A DNA stretch of 64,000 bases from Treponema denticola. Lineage in GTDB: Bacteria > Spirochaetota > Spirochaetia > Treponematales > Treponemataceae. Each line of letters opens with the position of its first letter. The first letter of the stretch is position 1. Under the pieces are notes generated by a model. The model ran no database searches. It saw only the letters and a program-made list of their open reading frames with translations, and was not told where the DNA came from. Positions 7,862 to 16,494 of the stretch are shown piece by piece. Location: assembly GCF_024400535.1 (NCBI RefSeq), contig NZ_CP038800.1, forward strand, positions 1,240,001 to 1,304,000, written 5' to 3'. The position numbers were made by a program, and so were the translations under genes.

Positions 7862-8460
7862 AAACTCTCTATTCCATTGGGTATTCATCATATAATATTG
7901 AGGTCTTTATAAACATTTTAAAATCTATGCACATAGATGCTATTGTTGACGTTCGTTCTTCACCATACAGTCGCTATAAGCCTGAATATAATAAGGAGAC
8001 TCTTAAGCAAAAACTTTTAGATAATAATATTTACTATGTTTTCTTAGGCAGTGAATTGGGTGCCAGATCGGAAGACGATACGTGCTACATTGGAGATAGG
8101 GCAGATTATTCACGAATCTCTAAAACAGATAATTTTAAGAAGGGAGTTAACAGACTGATTAATGGACTTGAGAAATATACGATTGCATTAATGTGTGCTG
8201 AAATTGATCCGCTTCGATGCCATAGGAATATATTGGTATGTCGCTCAATTAGGAAATACAATGTCAATATTTCTCATATTTTAGACAATGGAAGAATTGA
8301 GACTAATGACTCCGCGGAAACACGTTTGGTAAGTGAATATTCGATGAATAAGAATGATATGTTTATGACGGAAGAAGAAGTTATTGAGAGTGCTTATGAC
8401 AGAAGAAGCTTAGAGATAGCTTATAAGAGGAGTAATAATGATAACGAATATGAAGGCTAA
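7858..8460 (+). CDS. DUF488 protein (first of pair, copy 2)
   Basis: Same as 4470-5072 apart from Ala for Met in DSxETR, caused by a two-base difference. Start at 7858 overlaps the DuOB stop. Motifs IGYS, DVRSSPYSRY and CAEIDPLRCHR are kept. Confidence 0.85.
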   Translation: MKTLYSIGYSSYNIEVFINILKSMHIDAIVDVRSSPYSRYKPEYNKETLKQKLLDNNIYYVFLGSELGARSEDDTCYIGDRADYSRISKTDNFKKGVNRLINGLEKYTIALMCAEIDPLRCHRNILVCRSIRKYNVNISHILDNGRIETNDSAETRLVSEYSMNKNDMFMTEEEVIESAYDRRSLEIAYKRSNNDNEYEG

Positions 8461-8890
8461 AATATATACCATAGGTTTTACAAAAAAAGATGCTAAAACT
8501 TTCTTCTCACTTCTTAGCAAGAATAAAATAGTTAGGCTGATTGATATTAGATTGAATAATTTTTCACAACTTGCTGGATTTACAAAAAAGAGTGATTTGC
8601 AATATTTTTTAAAGAAGATATGTAACATTGAATACCTGCATTTAAGCGAATTAGCTCCTACAGAGGATATCTTAAGAAGGTATAAGAGAGGAGCTATTGG
8701 CTGGGTAGAATATGAACAACAATTTAATGCACTTTTGCAAAAAAGAAAACCTGAAAATAGCATGGGCTTGGATATACTCATGGATTCTTGTTTATTGTGC
8801 AGTGAACCAACAGCAGATAAATGTCATCGTAGACTTGTAGCAGAATATTTTAAAAAACTATATCCAAATATAGAAATAATACACATCTAA
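8438..8890 (+). CDS. DUF488 protein (second of pair, copy 2)
   Basis: The protein is identical to that at 5050-5502. It overlaps the preceding gene by 23 bp and takes its stop from the attC. With 7196 and 7858 it forms the intact version of this three-gene cassette. Confidence 0.83.
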   Translation: MITNMKAKIYTIGFTKKDAKTFFSLLSKNKIVRLIDIRLNNFSQLAGFTKKSDLQYFLKKICNIEYLHLSELAPTEDILRRYKRGAIGWVEYEQQFNALLQKRKPENSMGLDILMDSCLLCSEPTADKCHRRLVAEYFKKLYPNIEIIHI

Positions 8891-8950
8891 CACCCGCTTC
8901 AACCTGACATTGCGGACGAGCCGCAAATGCAGGTTAAGCGAATGTTAGAT
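8885..8950 (+). repeat. attC site, 66 bp
   Basis: The next cassette opens with CGC-ttc-GCG, then AAAGGAGGG. Confidence 0.93.
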
Positions 8951-8975
8951 TGACGCTTCGCGCAAAGGAGGGAAA

Positions 8976-9779
8976 ATGAAAAGTGGCTTTTGTAAACATA
9001 ATAAATATTGCTTCGATACGCAAATATCATTTGATTTATTAAATCAAAAATATATTACAGATTTTGAATCCATTTTGGATGACTCGTTTACATTAAATTT
9101 AAAAAAATATATAGAAGAATATATATATGACTTATATACAAAAAAACAGAAAGTTGTTAATTGGACTGATTCTATTTTTGTAAAATACAAAAAAATTTGC
9201 TTAATTTGCAAAGAAGAGCGTGAGTTTTTTAAAGAGATTTACATTGGAGGTATAATTTACGATATAACACAAGATTTGTTGTTTTCTAAGGTAAATCTTT
9301 TAATAGGAAAGTATTCCGCAGGTTATTTAGATTACAAAACAATATCTTCAATAATTAATGCAGGGAACAATAGAGAGGCAATATTTGATGTAGTTGATGT
9401 ATTACTTCCCATTATATCTGAATATGATAAGGAAGATATTGTATTTTATAATGATCTGTATGTTTCTGCACCAAGAAGAGAATTCGGAGCCGGAGGTACT
9501 GAAGAATTTATTAATACGATAGTTATACCAATAATAAGTAGTCTTGTTGCTTCTACGATATATGATATATCGAAATTAGGTATAAAAAAAGTCAAACAGA
9601 AATTTGCAAAGAAAAATATTTATATCAATATTGAAACAGAATTGGATAAAATAATAATGGAAAATAAAGAATTATCAACAAAAAAATTGCAAAAGGAAAT
9701 GAGAAGACAAGCAAAAAAAATTTTAGATAATAAAATTCATCAACTTCTTGATAGAATGCAATATAATGATTTAAACTGA
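8976..9779 (+). CDS. Hypothetical protein with one membrane segment
   Basis: 267 residues, family not recognised. Residues 1-160 are mixed, with two Cys near CLICKEER. One hydrophobic segment near residue 184 (FINTIVIPIISSLVASTIYDI) is followed by a long basic helix (KKVKQKFAKKN ... KLQKEMRRQAKKIL). A GGAGGG Shine-Dalgarno supports the start. The layout (globular part, one membrane helix, basic helical tail) recalls single-pass sensors or effectors, but no catalytic motif is seen. Confidence 0.65.
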   Translation: MKSGFCKHNKYCFDTQISFDLLNQKYITDFESILDDSFTLNLKKYIEEYIYDLYTKKQKVVNWTDSIFVKYKKICLICKEEREFFKEIYIGGIIYDITQDLLFSKVNLLIGKYSAGYLDYKTISSIINAGNNREAIFDVVDVLLPIISEYDKEDIVFYNDLYVSAPRREFGAGGTEEFINTIVIPIISSLVASTIYDISKLGIKKVKQKFAKKNIYINIETELDKIIMENKELSTKKLQKEMRRQAKKILDNKIHQLLDRMQYNDLN

Positions 9780-9794
9780 TAGTCAATTCGATCA

Positions 9795-9931
9795 TGCAAA
9801 TCTAATAACTTTATAAGTGATTGTGTAATACATAAGAGAAGAAACTTTAAAATCATGAAATAAGATAAAACATACGAAAGTAAAAAAAATATATATAATG
9901 TGGAAAAGAATATAAATACATAGGAAATAAA
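9795..9931 (+). pseudogene. Relic of the 3' end of a SAP-like gene
   Basis: Shares a string of matches with the 3' end of the gene at 10638-11210: AATAACTTTATAAGTGATT, later AGAGAAGA, TATATAA and TGGAAAAGAAT, AAATACATA. It has many small indels and no open frame. It lies just before an attC, as the true 3' end would. Confidence 0.6.
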
Positions 9932-10077
9932 ATCTAACACCCGCTTCAACCTGACATTGCCTTTGTCATGGAAATTGCTTATATCGCTTCGCCACTTACG
10001 TGTCTCTGCTTCTTTTATGCAATTTCCACGCCAAGCCCTGCACGGGCACGGCAATGCAGGTTAAGCGAATGTTAGAT
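9932..10077 (+). repeat. attC site, long type (146 bp)
   Basis: The inner insert has GGAAATTGC and GCAATTTCC arms, a sequence variant of the other long sites. The next cassette opens with CACC-tatc-GGTG. Confidence 0.92.
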
Positions 10078-10102
10078 GGACACCTATCGGTGCGAATAAA
10101 AT

Positions 10103-10546
10103 ATGAAAAAAATAGATGGTTTAAATATTTATAGAAATACAAATGGCCGTATTATTTTTGAACTTATTGGAAATAAAAAATATTATATGAGTTCATGTGA
10201 AAAATTATTTATAATTATTGAAGCTACTTATTTCGACAGACAGTGGAAAAAAACTAATTTTAAAATACAAAAAATAGTAGCAAATATTAAAGATAAGAAA
10301 GATGATTGTAAATATCAAGATGCGAAGGAAGGATTTGCTCATGGAGAGAATAACCCTGTTCCTGTTGTAAATATTGATATTAAAATAGAAAATAATAACG
10401 ATATCATACCTACACTGTGCAATGGTTTAACAAGAACAAATTTCTTATTAGCTAATAATGTAAAATATTTAGTTTTCAGTATATCTAAAAAATTATTATT
10501 AGATGATGCTGATTCATATTTTTTTATAAAAAACGATGAAATATAA
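10103..10546 (+). CDS. Hypothetical cytoplasmic protein
   Basis: 147 residues, unrecognised. No signal peptide or membrane helix. The start has almost no Shine-Dalgarno, and the ATG follows 14 bases after the opening hairpin. There is only a relic attC core behind it (10601), so it now shares a cassette with the SAP-like gene. Confidence 0.6.
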   Translation: MKKIDGLNIYRNTNGRIIFELIGNKKYYMSSCEKLFIIIEATYFDRQWKKTNFKIQKIVANIKDKKDDCKYQDAKEGFAHGENNPVPVVNIDIKIENNNDIIPTLCNGLTRTNFLLANNVKYLVFSISKKLLLDDADSYFFIKNDEI

Positions 10547-10600
10547 AATGAAAATTAGCTAGGAAATATGATAGATGTTTTGAAGTAATGAAAAAACATT

Positions 10601-10607
10601 GTCTAAC
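10601..10607 (+). repeat. Relic attC left core
   Basis: GTCTAAC sits where the 10103 cassette should end, but the attC body and right core are missing. This suggests a deletion that fused two cassettes. A seven-base match could be chance; its position supports it. Confidence 0.4.
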
Positions 10608-10637
10608 AGTGCTAAAAATAATCAGGGGCTTCAGATT

Positions 10638-11210
10638 ATGACAATAAAAGAATTTGAGAATAAATATTGGTATATGAGTGAGCTTAAAGAGTTGGCAAAA
10701 TCGCTAAAAATTCCATTTGATTCAAAAACTCGAAAGGATCAGCTTGAAGAAATGATTTCTCAATTTTTGCAAACAGGAATTGTGAGTAAAAAAAATAGCA
10801 GTAAGATTAAAAGTTGTAATGTAGATATATTGGATTTAAATAGTTTTGTTGACAATTTTAGAAACACAAAAGAAACATGGAAATTTATAAATACTGAAAT
10901 GGATAAACGAGCACCTGGTCTGAAAATAAAATCAGGAGCAAAATATTGGCTTAATCGCTGGATAGAAAATAAACTTTCTCATGGCGAAAAAATAACGTAT
11001 AATGATGTCATTTGTGAATATATTCGTTTAAATAAAACTGAAGGAAAACTTCCGCAAATCCCGTCCTGTAAATTTAATAACTTTATAAGTGATTATCTGG
11101 CAAATGAAAAAAATGCAACAAGAGAAGATGCTTTGGAAGCGTGGAAAAAACTAAAAGATATGAAGATAAAAAAAGATTATATAACATGGAAAAAGAATAA
11201 AAATACATAA
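10638..11210 (+). CDS. SAP-like DNA-binding protein
   Basis: 190 residues from the ATG at 10638. The longer TTG start at 10599 would overlap the relic attC core. Residues 1-40 form a SAP-like helix pair (ELKELAKSLKIPFDSKTRKDQLEEMISQFL), a motif that binds AT-rich DNA. The C-terminal part (ETWKFINTEMDKRAPGLKIKSGAKYWLNRWIENKL ... EDALEAWKKLKDM) looks like the conserved partner domain of such small SAP proteins. A decayed relic of its 3' end lies at 9795. Confidence 0.65.
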   Translation: MTIKEFENKYWYMSELKELAKSLKIPFDSKTRKDQLEEMISQFLQTGIVSKKNSSKIKSCNVDILDLNSFVDNFRNTKETWKFINTEMDKRAPGLKIKSGAKYWLNRWIENKLSHGEKITYNDVICEYIRLNKTEGKLPQIPSCKFNNFISDYLANEKNATREDALEAWKKLKDMKIKKDYITWKKNKNT

Positions 11211-11218
11211 AAAAAATC

Positions 11219-11284
11219 ATCTAACACCCGCTTCAACCTGACATTGCGGACAAGCCGCAAATGCAGGTCAAGCGGTAGTTAGAC
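11219..11284 (+). repeat. attC site, 66 bp
   Basis: The right arm has CAGGTC for CAGGTT. The next cassette opens with TGCC-ttac-GGCA. Confidence 0.92.
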
Positions 11285-11540
11285 CGATGCCTTACGGCAC
11301 GATAAACAGTAACTTTGAAAAATAGAATGTATTTTTTATAAATTAAAGCATAAAACCCAAATTAATAGCTTAGATTCTTTGAATAAAGTTATGTTTTATT
11401 ATAATATCTACTTGTATGAGGAAAATAAAACTTTTATCTAAGTATTTTAAATTTGCTAAGTAAATCAACAAAATAAAAGTCCTTCGGACGGTCGTGGTGA
11501 TTATAATAATTACTTGCTAAGACAATTTATAAAAAACCAC
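11285..11540 (+). repeat. Recurrent leader element, one-module copy
   Basis: Copy of the non-coding element with one hairpin module (GTCC-ttc-GGAC) and TATAAT at 11400-11405. It precedes the AraC-like gene; 11541-11695 holds nothing recognisable. Confidence 0.65.
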
Positions 11541-11706
11541 TGAAATGATTATGGGGGCTGAAAAACAGATTTTGAGAGAAGTTCTAATAATTTTATTGGA
11601 ATTATTAACTTATAAAACTTGTTTAATCCTATAAAATTTGTACAAAAAATATTGGGACGGTAAGATATTTTTTTTATATAATTTCCATAACATTACAGGA
11701 GGAAAG

Positions 11707-12549
11707 ATGAACAGTATTCAATCATTTAACAGGACAATAGACTACATCGAAAGTACTCTCGATGCTGAACCGGATGAAAAAGAAATTATGAATCTATCCC
11801 GATATTCATATCCTTTGTTCAGCAGGATATTTTCGATACTGGTCGGTTATCCTTTAAATGAGTATATCCGTTTGCGAAAGCTGAGCCGCGCTGCCGCCGA
11901 TTTAAGAAACGGCAATGAGAAAGTGATAGATATAGCATTTAGGTATGGCTATGAATCGCCCGATTCTTTTGCTGCCGCTTTTAAAAAATTCCACGGCGTA
12001 AGTCCGAGCGAAGTGAGGAACGGAAAAAGCTTTAAATTATTTTCTTCTGTAAAATTATCTTTAACCGTTAATGGAGGACAAACTATGGAAATTAGAATTG
12101 AAAAGGAAAAAGCGTTTTCGATTGCAGGCTTATGCATTCAGTCTAATCAAACAACCGATTTCCCGAAAGTGTGGAATGATTTATTTAATAAGGCTTCTCA
12201 TGAGGAACTTATTACTATGGGAAACGGGCAAAGCTACGGTTCATGCTATGAGGTAAAAGATTGCAATTCCTTTAATTACATGGCAGGATATGATTGTACC
12301 GACGAGCAAAAAGCCGAAACATTCGGTTTATCCGTCATGCACATTCCCGAAGCCGAGTACGCTGTCGTACAATTAAAAGGTCCAGTGCCCGACTGTATTC
12401 ATCAAGGCTGGAAATATGTTATGGATACTTTCTTCCCGGAACAGGGTTATCGGCACGCCGGCACTCCTGATGTTGAAGTTTACAAAGAGGGAGATATGTA
12501 CGATAAAAATTACAATATGGAATTGTGGGTGCCGATTACAAAAGAGTGA
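11707..12549 (+). CDS. AraC-family regulator with GyrI-like ligand domain
   Basis: 280 residues. N-terminal AraC helix-turn-helix pair: LSRYSYPLFSRIFSILVGYPLNEYIRLRKLSRAAADLR, then VIDIAFRYGYESPDSFAAAFKKFHGVSPSEVR. The C-terminal half from about residue 120 is a GyrI-like/effector-binding domain (MEIRIEKEKAFSIAGLC ... YRHAGTPDVEVY ... MELWVPI). AGGAGG just upstream fixes the ATG at 11707. It is probably a small-molecule-responsive activator, possibly for drug stress. Base use is less AT-rich than the neighbouring cassettes, suggesting a different source. Confidence 0.88.
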   Translation: MNSIQSFNRTIDYIESTLDAEPDEKEIMNLSRYSYPLFSRIFSILVGYPLNEYIRLRKLSRAAADLRNGNEKVIDIAFRYGYESPDSFAAAFKKFHGVSPSEVRNGKSFKLFSSVKLSLTVNGGQTMEIRIEKEKAFSIAGLCIQSNQTTDFPKVWNDLFNKASHEELITMGNGQSYGSCYEVKDCNSFNYMAGYDCTDEQKAETFGLSVMHIPEAEYAVVQLKGPVPDCIHQGWKYVMDTFFPEQGYRHAGTPDVEVYKEGDMYDKNYNMELWVPITKE

Positions 12550-12692
12550 AACTGGAGGTATATTCTTTTAATAAAAATATTGAAGATAATAAAAAGTTTA
12601 CAGAGGATATAAAAGAATTGGGAGTGCAGCATCAAAATAATGATATAATACCTTCAATCTTAAAAGCTAATAAAATAGATAAAAGCGTCTAA
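12546..12692 (+). CDS. Possible small protein coupled to the AraC-like gene
   Basis: A 48-codon frame starting at GTG, which overlaps the AraC-like stop (GTGA), and ending at the TAA of the attC left core, as many cassette genes do. It reads VKLEVYSFNKNIEDNKKF and onward, rich in Lys, Asn and Ile. No Shine-Dalgarno is needed if translation is coupled. It could also be the 3' remnant of a longer gene. Confidence 0.4.
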   Translation: MKLEVYSFNKNIEDNKKFTEDIKELGVQHQNNDIIPSILKANKIDKSV

Positions 12693-12840
12693 CACCCGCT
12701 TCAACCTGACATTTGTTTTGTCACGAAAGTTGCTTGGACGGTCGCCTGCGGCTCCCTTTTTTATGCAACTTTCGCGCCAACTTTGCCGCTGCTATGCGCA
12801 TCGGCAAAGCCGCAAATGCAGGTTAAGCGGGGCGTTAGAC
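12687..12840 (+). repeat. attC site, long type (154 bp)
   Basis: The insert resembles that of 2738. The next cassette opens with CACC-ttc-GGTG. Confidence 0.92.
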
Positions 12841-12886
12841 CGACACCTTCGGTGCATGAGGAAAAGAAAAATCAAAGAGGGTTATT

Positions 12887-13276
12887 ATGCTAACTAGACA
12901 AAATAAAAGTGATAGATTGTTAAAGTTTAAAGAAAAATATAAAATCAAACAAAAAATAACTAATGAAGAAAAAGCTTTTTCCTCTATAGTATTTATGAAA
13001 ATGGAATATTTACCAAAATGTTTCGATCATGGAGCTGTATGGAGAAATAAAGATGGTTTTCTTGTTATAGAGATGGAATTATATGATTTTGATAATAAAA
13101 TAGAAAAAGACTTAAAAATATGGTGTGAAAAATGGAAATTTAGTTATATAAAAGAGAATGAATTGCTCCCATTTAATTGTGAAGACGGTCAAGTAATTAT
13201 TTTAATTTCAAATTTAAAGTCAAGGAATAAAAAAAACTTGATAAAGCATGGTGTAATAGATAGGTCATTGTTATAA
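12887..13276 (+). CDS. Hypothetical protein
   Basis: 129 residues, basic N terminus (LTRQNKSDRLLKFKEKYKIKQK), then GAVWRNKDGFLVIEMELYDFDNKIEKDLKIWCEKWKF. No membrane segment. AGAGGG precedes the ATG. A long non-coding stretch follows before the attC. Family not recognised. Confidence 0.6.
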   Translation: MLTRQNKSDRLLKFKEKYKIKQKITNEEKAFSSIVFMKMEYLPKCFDHGAVWRNKDGFLVIEMELYDFDNKIEKDLKIWCEKWKFSYIKENELLPFNCEDGQVIILISNLKSRNKKNLIKHGVIDRSLL

Positions 13277-13299
13277 AAAATTAACTAGCAAGATCTCAA

Positions 13300-13980
13300 A
13301 AACTGACAATATCTTTGTAATAATGAATTATAACTATTAAGCAACAGCATTTATTTTATAAATTAAATTATAAAATCTAAATAAATAGCTTAGTTTTTAC
13401 TAAACTTATATTTTACTATAATGAGTATTTGAGTGAGAGAATGCAAAAGTTTTATCTAAGGATTTTAAATTTATTAAGGGAATCGACGAAATATAAGCCC
13501 TTCAGATGGTCTGGTATTTATAATATAACGTAGTTAATTTACATAAAATTTTAGTTTTATAGTAAAGTTTTTAATTTTTAGATTTAATAATCAAAAGCTG
13601 TATAGGTTTTAAAAATAAAGGGGCTGTCCAAAAACTTCAGTTTTTGGACAGTTTCCTTAGATTTAGATGCGATGTTTAAAATTAAGTCATTACTGTATAA
13701 AGACTTAATTTTAAACTCGAGGGGATGCCGAAAAAGTAACCAACTTTTGAGACATCCCCTTTATGATTTTAAGATAAATATTTTTGATAAAAGATTGATC
13801 TTGTAAATAATATAGAATTATAGTTAAAATATATGAATTATTATAAAAGAAATGTAATGGCAAATGATAAAGCTTTATGTAAAATTTAAAGCTTTTTATT
13901 TATGAATATTATAGTAAGAAAAAGCAAAATAAGGCAATAATAAAAGTATAATTGTTAATATAAGCGATATAAATAAAAGT
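13300..13980 (+). repeat. Recurrent element, diverged copy interrupted by an insertion
   Basis: A diverged version of the ORF-less element, recognisable from AGCTTAGTTTTTACTAAA through the altered hairpin module (GCCCttcAGATGGTC) to the AT-rich tail (GTAAATAATATAGAATTATA). The insertion at 13619-13760 splits it. No ORF. Confidence 0.6.
13619..13760. mobile_element. MITE-like insertion made of three hairpins
   Basis: 142 bp bounded by AGGGGCTGTCC on the left and, as reverse complement, AGGGGATGTCTC on the right. Inside are three inverted repeats: CTGTCCAAAAAC (13624-13635) with GTTTTTGGACAG (13640-13651); a 14-bp pair at 13675-13688 and 13702-13715; and AGGGGATG (13720-13727) with CATCCCCT (13753-13760). 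It interrupts an otherwise recognisable copy of the recurrent element. No transposase is encoded. Confidence 0.65.
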
Positions 13981-14046
13981 GTCTAACACCCGCTTCAACC
14001 TGACATTGCGGACAAGCCGCAAATGCAGGTTAAGCGGCAGTTAGAC
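13981..14046 (+). repeat. attC site, 66 bp
   Basis: The next cassette opens with TGCC-ttc-GGCA. Confidence 0.93.
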
Positions 14047-14403
14047 CGATGCCTTCGGCACGATAAACTGTAACTTTGAAAAATAGGGTGTATTTTTTAT
14101 AAATTAAAACATAAAACCAAAATTAATAGCTTATGTTCTTTGGATAAAGTTATGTTTTATTATAATATCTACTTGTATAAGGAAAATAAAACTTTAATCT
14201 TTGAATTTTAAAACTTGTTAAGGAAGTCAACGAGTTAAAAGTCCTTCGGACGGTCATGGTGATTATAATAATTAACTTGTTAAGGAAAACAAAACTTTAG
14301 TTTTTGTGTTTTAATATTGTTATGTAATAGTATAAAAATAAAGTTTATTTGTAGTATTAGGTTTATTGTTAAAAAATTGAAAAAGTGATATATTATTTAT
14401 AGT
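14047..14403 (+). repeat. Recurrent leader element before the second BrnT-like pair
   Basis: Nearly the same as 437-792, with one hairpin module and TATAAT boxes. Its preserved position before the same genes supports a promoter/leader role. Confidence 0.7.
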
Positions 14404-14682
14404 ATGATATTCGATTGGAATAATGAAAAAAATATGATGCTTAAACGAGATAGAAATATATCGTTTGAGCGGATTATTGTGGCAATTGAGCAAGATAATT
14501 TATTGGATATTTTAGAGCATCCAAATAAAGAAAAATATCCAAATCAACTTTTGCTTCTTGTAGAAATTGATAGATATGTATATGTAGTTCCTTGTGTACT
14601 TGAAAACGATGTTTGTTTTTTGAAAACTATTTTTCCAAGTAGAAAATATACATCGAAATATCTTGATTGGAGAAGAAAATGA
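14404..14682 (+). CDS. BrnT/DUF4258-like toxin (copy 2)
   Basis: 92 residues, the same as copy 1 up to the C terminus, where it ends YLDWRRK because it lacks the 5-bp insertion of copy 1. It overlaps the antitoxin start by ATGA. This is probably the ancestral arrangement, because a 4-bp overlap is the common form. Confidence 0.65.
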   Translation: MIFDWNNEKNMMLKRDRNISFERIIVAIEQDNLLDILEHPNKEKYPNQLLLLVEIDRYVYVVPCVLENDVCFLKTIFPSRKYTSKYLDWRRK

Positions 14683-14936
14683 ATAGTGAAAAAGAGCTGT
14701 ATGAATCTATAGAAAATGATGAATGGAAATCGGTAAAAAATTTTTATGATCTTAGTAATGATTTTAAAAAAGCAGCCGAAAGTATGCTTATGAAAAGCGA
14801 GAAGATAGATATAATGCTTGTCAAGCAAGATATGAATAACCTAAAGGCTAAAGCTTTTGAAGAAGGTATGGAATATGAAGTTTTTGCAGGAAGTATTTTA
14901 CATAAATATTTAACTGGAAAGCTGATAGAAAGATAA
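14679..14936 (+). CDS. CopG/COG5304-like antitoxin (copy 2)
   Basis: The same 85 residues as copy 1, starting at the ATG in the ATGA overlap; the upstream in-frame start at 14667 lies in the toxin. The Shine-Dalgarno is weaker (GGAGAAG) than in copy 1. This cassette ends in a 66-bp attC, not the 91-bp type of copy 1. Confidence 0.7.
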   Translation: MNSEKELYESIENDEWKSVKNFYDLSNDFKKAAESMLMKSEKIDIMLVKQDMNNLKAKAFEEGMEYEVFAGSILHKYLTGKLIER

Positions 14937-14948
14937 ATAATTCAATGC

Positions 14949-15014
14949 GTCTAACACCCGCTTCAACCTGACATTGCGGATAAGCCGCAAATGCAGGTTA
15001 AGCGAATGTTAGAT
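14949..15014 (+). repeat. attC site, 66 bp
   Basis: The next cassette opens with CGCC-tac-GGCG. Confidence 0.93.
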
Positions 15015-15042
15015 GGACGCCTACGGCGCGAAAGGAAAATAA

Positions 15043-16334
15043 ATGTCAGAATATGAGAAAAGTCTTAAGGTCACCACATCAGAGATAGTCTCTTTATTTG
15101 ACCGTGCAATTTCTAATGTTCGTGAAGAAATGCGCGATAATCCATATATAACTGAAGCATTACGTGTGCTTCAAGTAAAAGGATATCGTAGTGCAATTGG
15201 ATGTGTTTGGAATGCTGTTGTTGATGATCTACGAAATAAAATTATATTTAGAAGTATTGATCTATTCAATAAATCAATAACATTAAGACGTCAAGTAAAA
15301 ACATATGAGGATTTTCAAGATTATGTTAATGATGACGAATTAATAGAAGTGCTTATAAAATTGGTGTTATTAGCTGGGAAGCAAATAAAGTTTTACGACA
15401 TGCAAAGGAAACTCGACATATTTTTGATGGACATCCTAAAAGTAGCGATCCATCAATTATTAAAGTACTCGCAATGCTGGATGATTGTACTCGTTATGTC
15501 CTAAGTGTAGAGTATCCACCACAAATAATAAACATTGATGAATATATCGGAACAATGGGTGAAGCTGGTTTTGATAGAAACCTTGTTTCTATTGAAATAG
15601 CCCTTGGAGATTTGCCAGAAGTATATAAAAAAGAATTAGCAAATCGCCTCTATACTATATACATCCGTAATGATACCTCTTCCACACTAAAATCAAATAT
15701 AGCTTTTGTCGTTCCTATTTTATGGAAGAATCTACTTAAAGAAAATAAAATACAAATAACACGAAGAGTGGATCAAGAAATTGGTCGTGGAGATAAACAG
15801 ATAACAGATGCAGCTTTTGAGTTTATTAGACTTGTTGATTCAGATCGTTATTTATCAATAACAGCGAGACGATATAAAGTTCAGCCAATTATTCAACAAT
15901 TGAGTGATAATCTATATAATTTTTCAGCCGAAAACAACTGTATACGTGAGTTACAACCTTATGCTTCCTTTATTCCAGAAGATCTTCTCGAGATTTATAT
16001 ATCCTCTATATCATTAACCTACATTGGTACTGTTGGTACTTCTTCAAGGTATAATAGGACTGATTGGTATGCAGATGTTGCTGCAACAATGATACCATCT
16101 ATGTTTGAACAATTTGATGACAGAATGTCCCTATTATTTGTAGAATTCGTTAAAACTAATGAAGCACTACTACATAAAATATCTAGACCTACCAAATTAC
16201 GAAGATTACGAAATTTAGCGATTATTGTTGCTAATAGGATTTCTTCAGCATTTACTGAAAAGGATTTTTTAGAGATCTTAACAAATGAAGAAAAAGAAGA
16301 AGAGTTGTTTAAATTACTAAGAAAAAAAGCCTAA
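15043..16334 (+). pseudogene. Large unknown protein broken by a single-base frameshift
   Basis: Two open frames join if one base is added near 15348-15351. The second frame is open upstream of its first ATG (15474) and reads AYKIGVISWEANKVLRHAKETRHIF, which continues the first frame smoothly. The restored protein would be about 430 residues, helical, without membrane segments (VTTSEIVSLFDRAISNVREEM ... LRRLRNLAIIVANRISSAF). The final stop is in the attC core. Family not recognised. A real mutation or a base-call error would look the same. Confidence 0.65.
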
Positions 16335-16394
16335 CACCCGCTTCAACCTTACATTTGTTTTGGCACGAAAGTTGCTTAGGGCGGTCGCTGCTAA
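16329..16394 (+). repeat. Truncated attC site (left part of the long type)
   Basis: GCCTAAC and about 60 bp match the long attC at 16927 (CACGAAAGTTGCTTAGGGCGGTC), after which similarity stops; the right half and GTTAGRY core are absent. The genes on both sides are therefore probably locked in one cassette. No opening hairpin follows. Confidence 0.75.
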
Positions 16395-16494
16395 AGTAAT
16401 CCGCAAGATTGATCCTTGGGGCGGAGGATAATAATAAATATAGTATTCAATTAATTTGTGTTTAGCATAAATGAAAGATTAATAGGAGAAGATC

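Noticed and set aside
436-8960. TTGAC directly after many attC cores as a -35 box
   Set aside because: GTTAGAT followed by TGAC gives TTGAC by chance of the core, and no -10 box lies 16-18 bp downstream in most cases.
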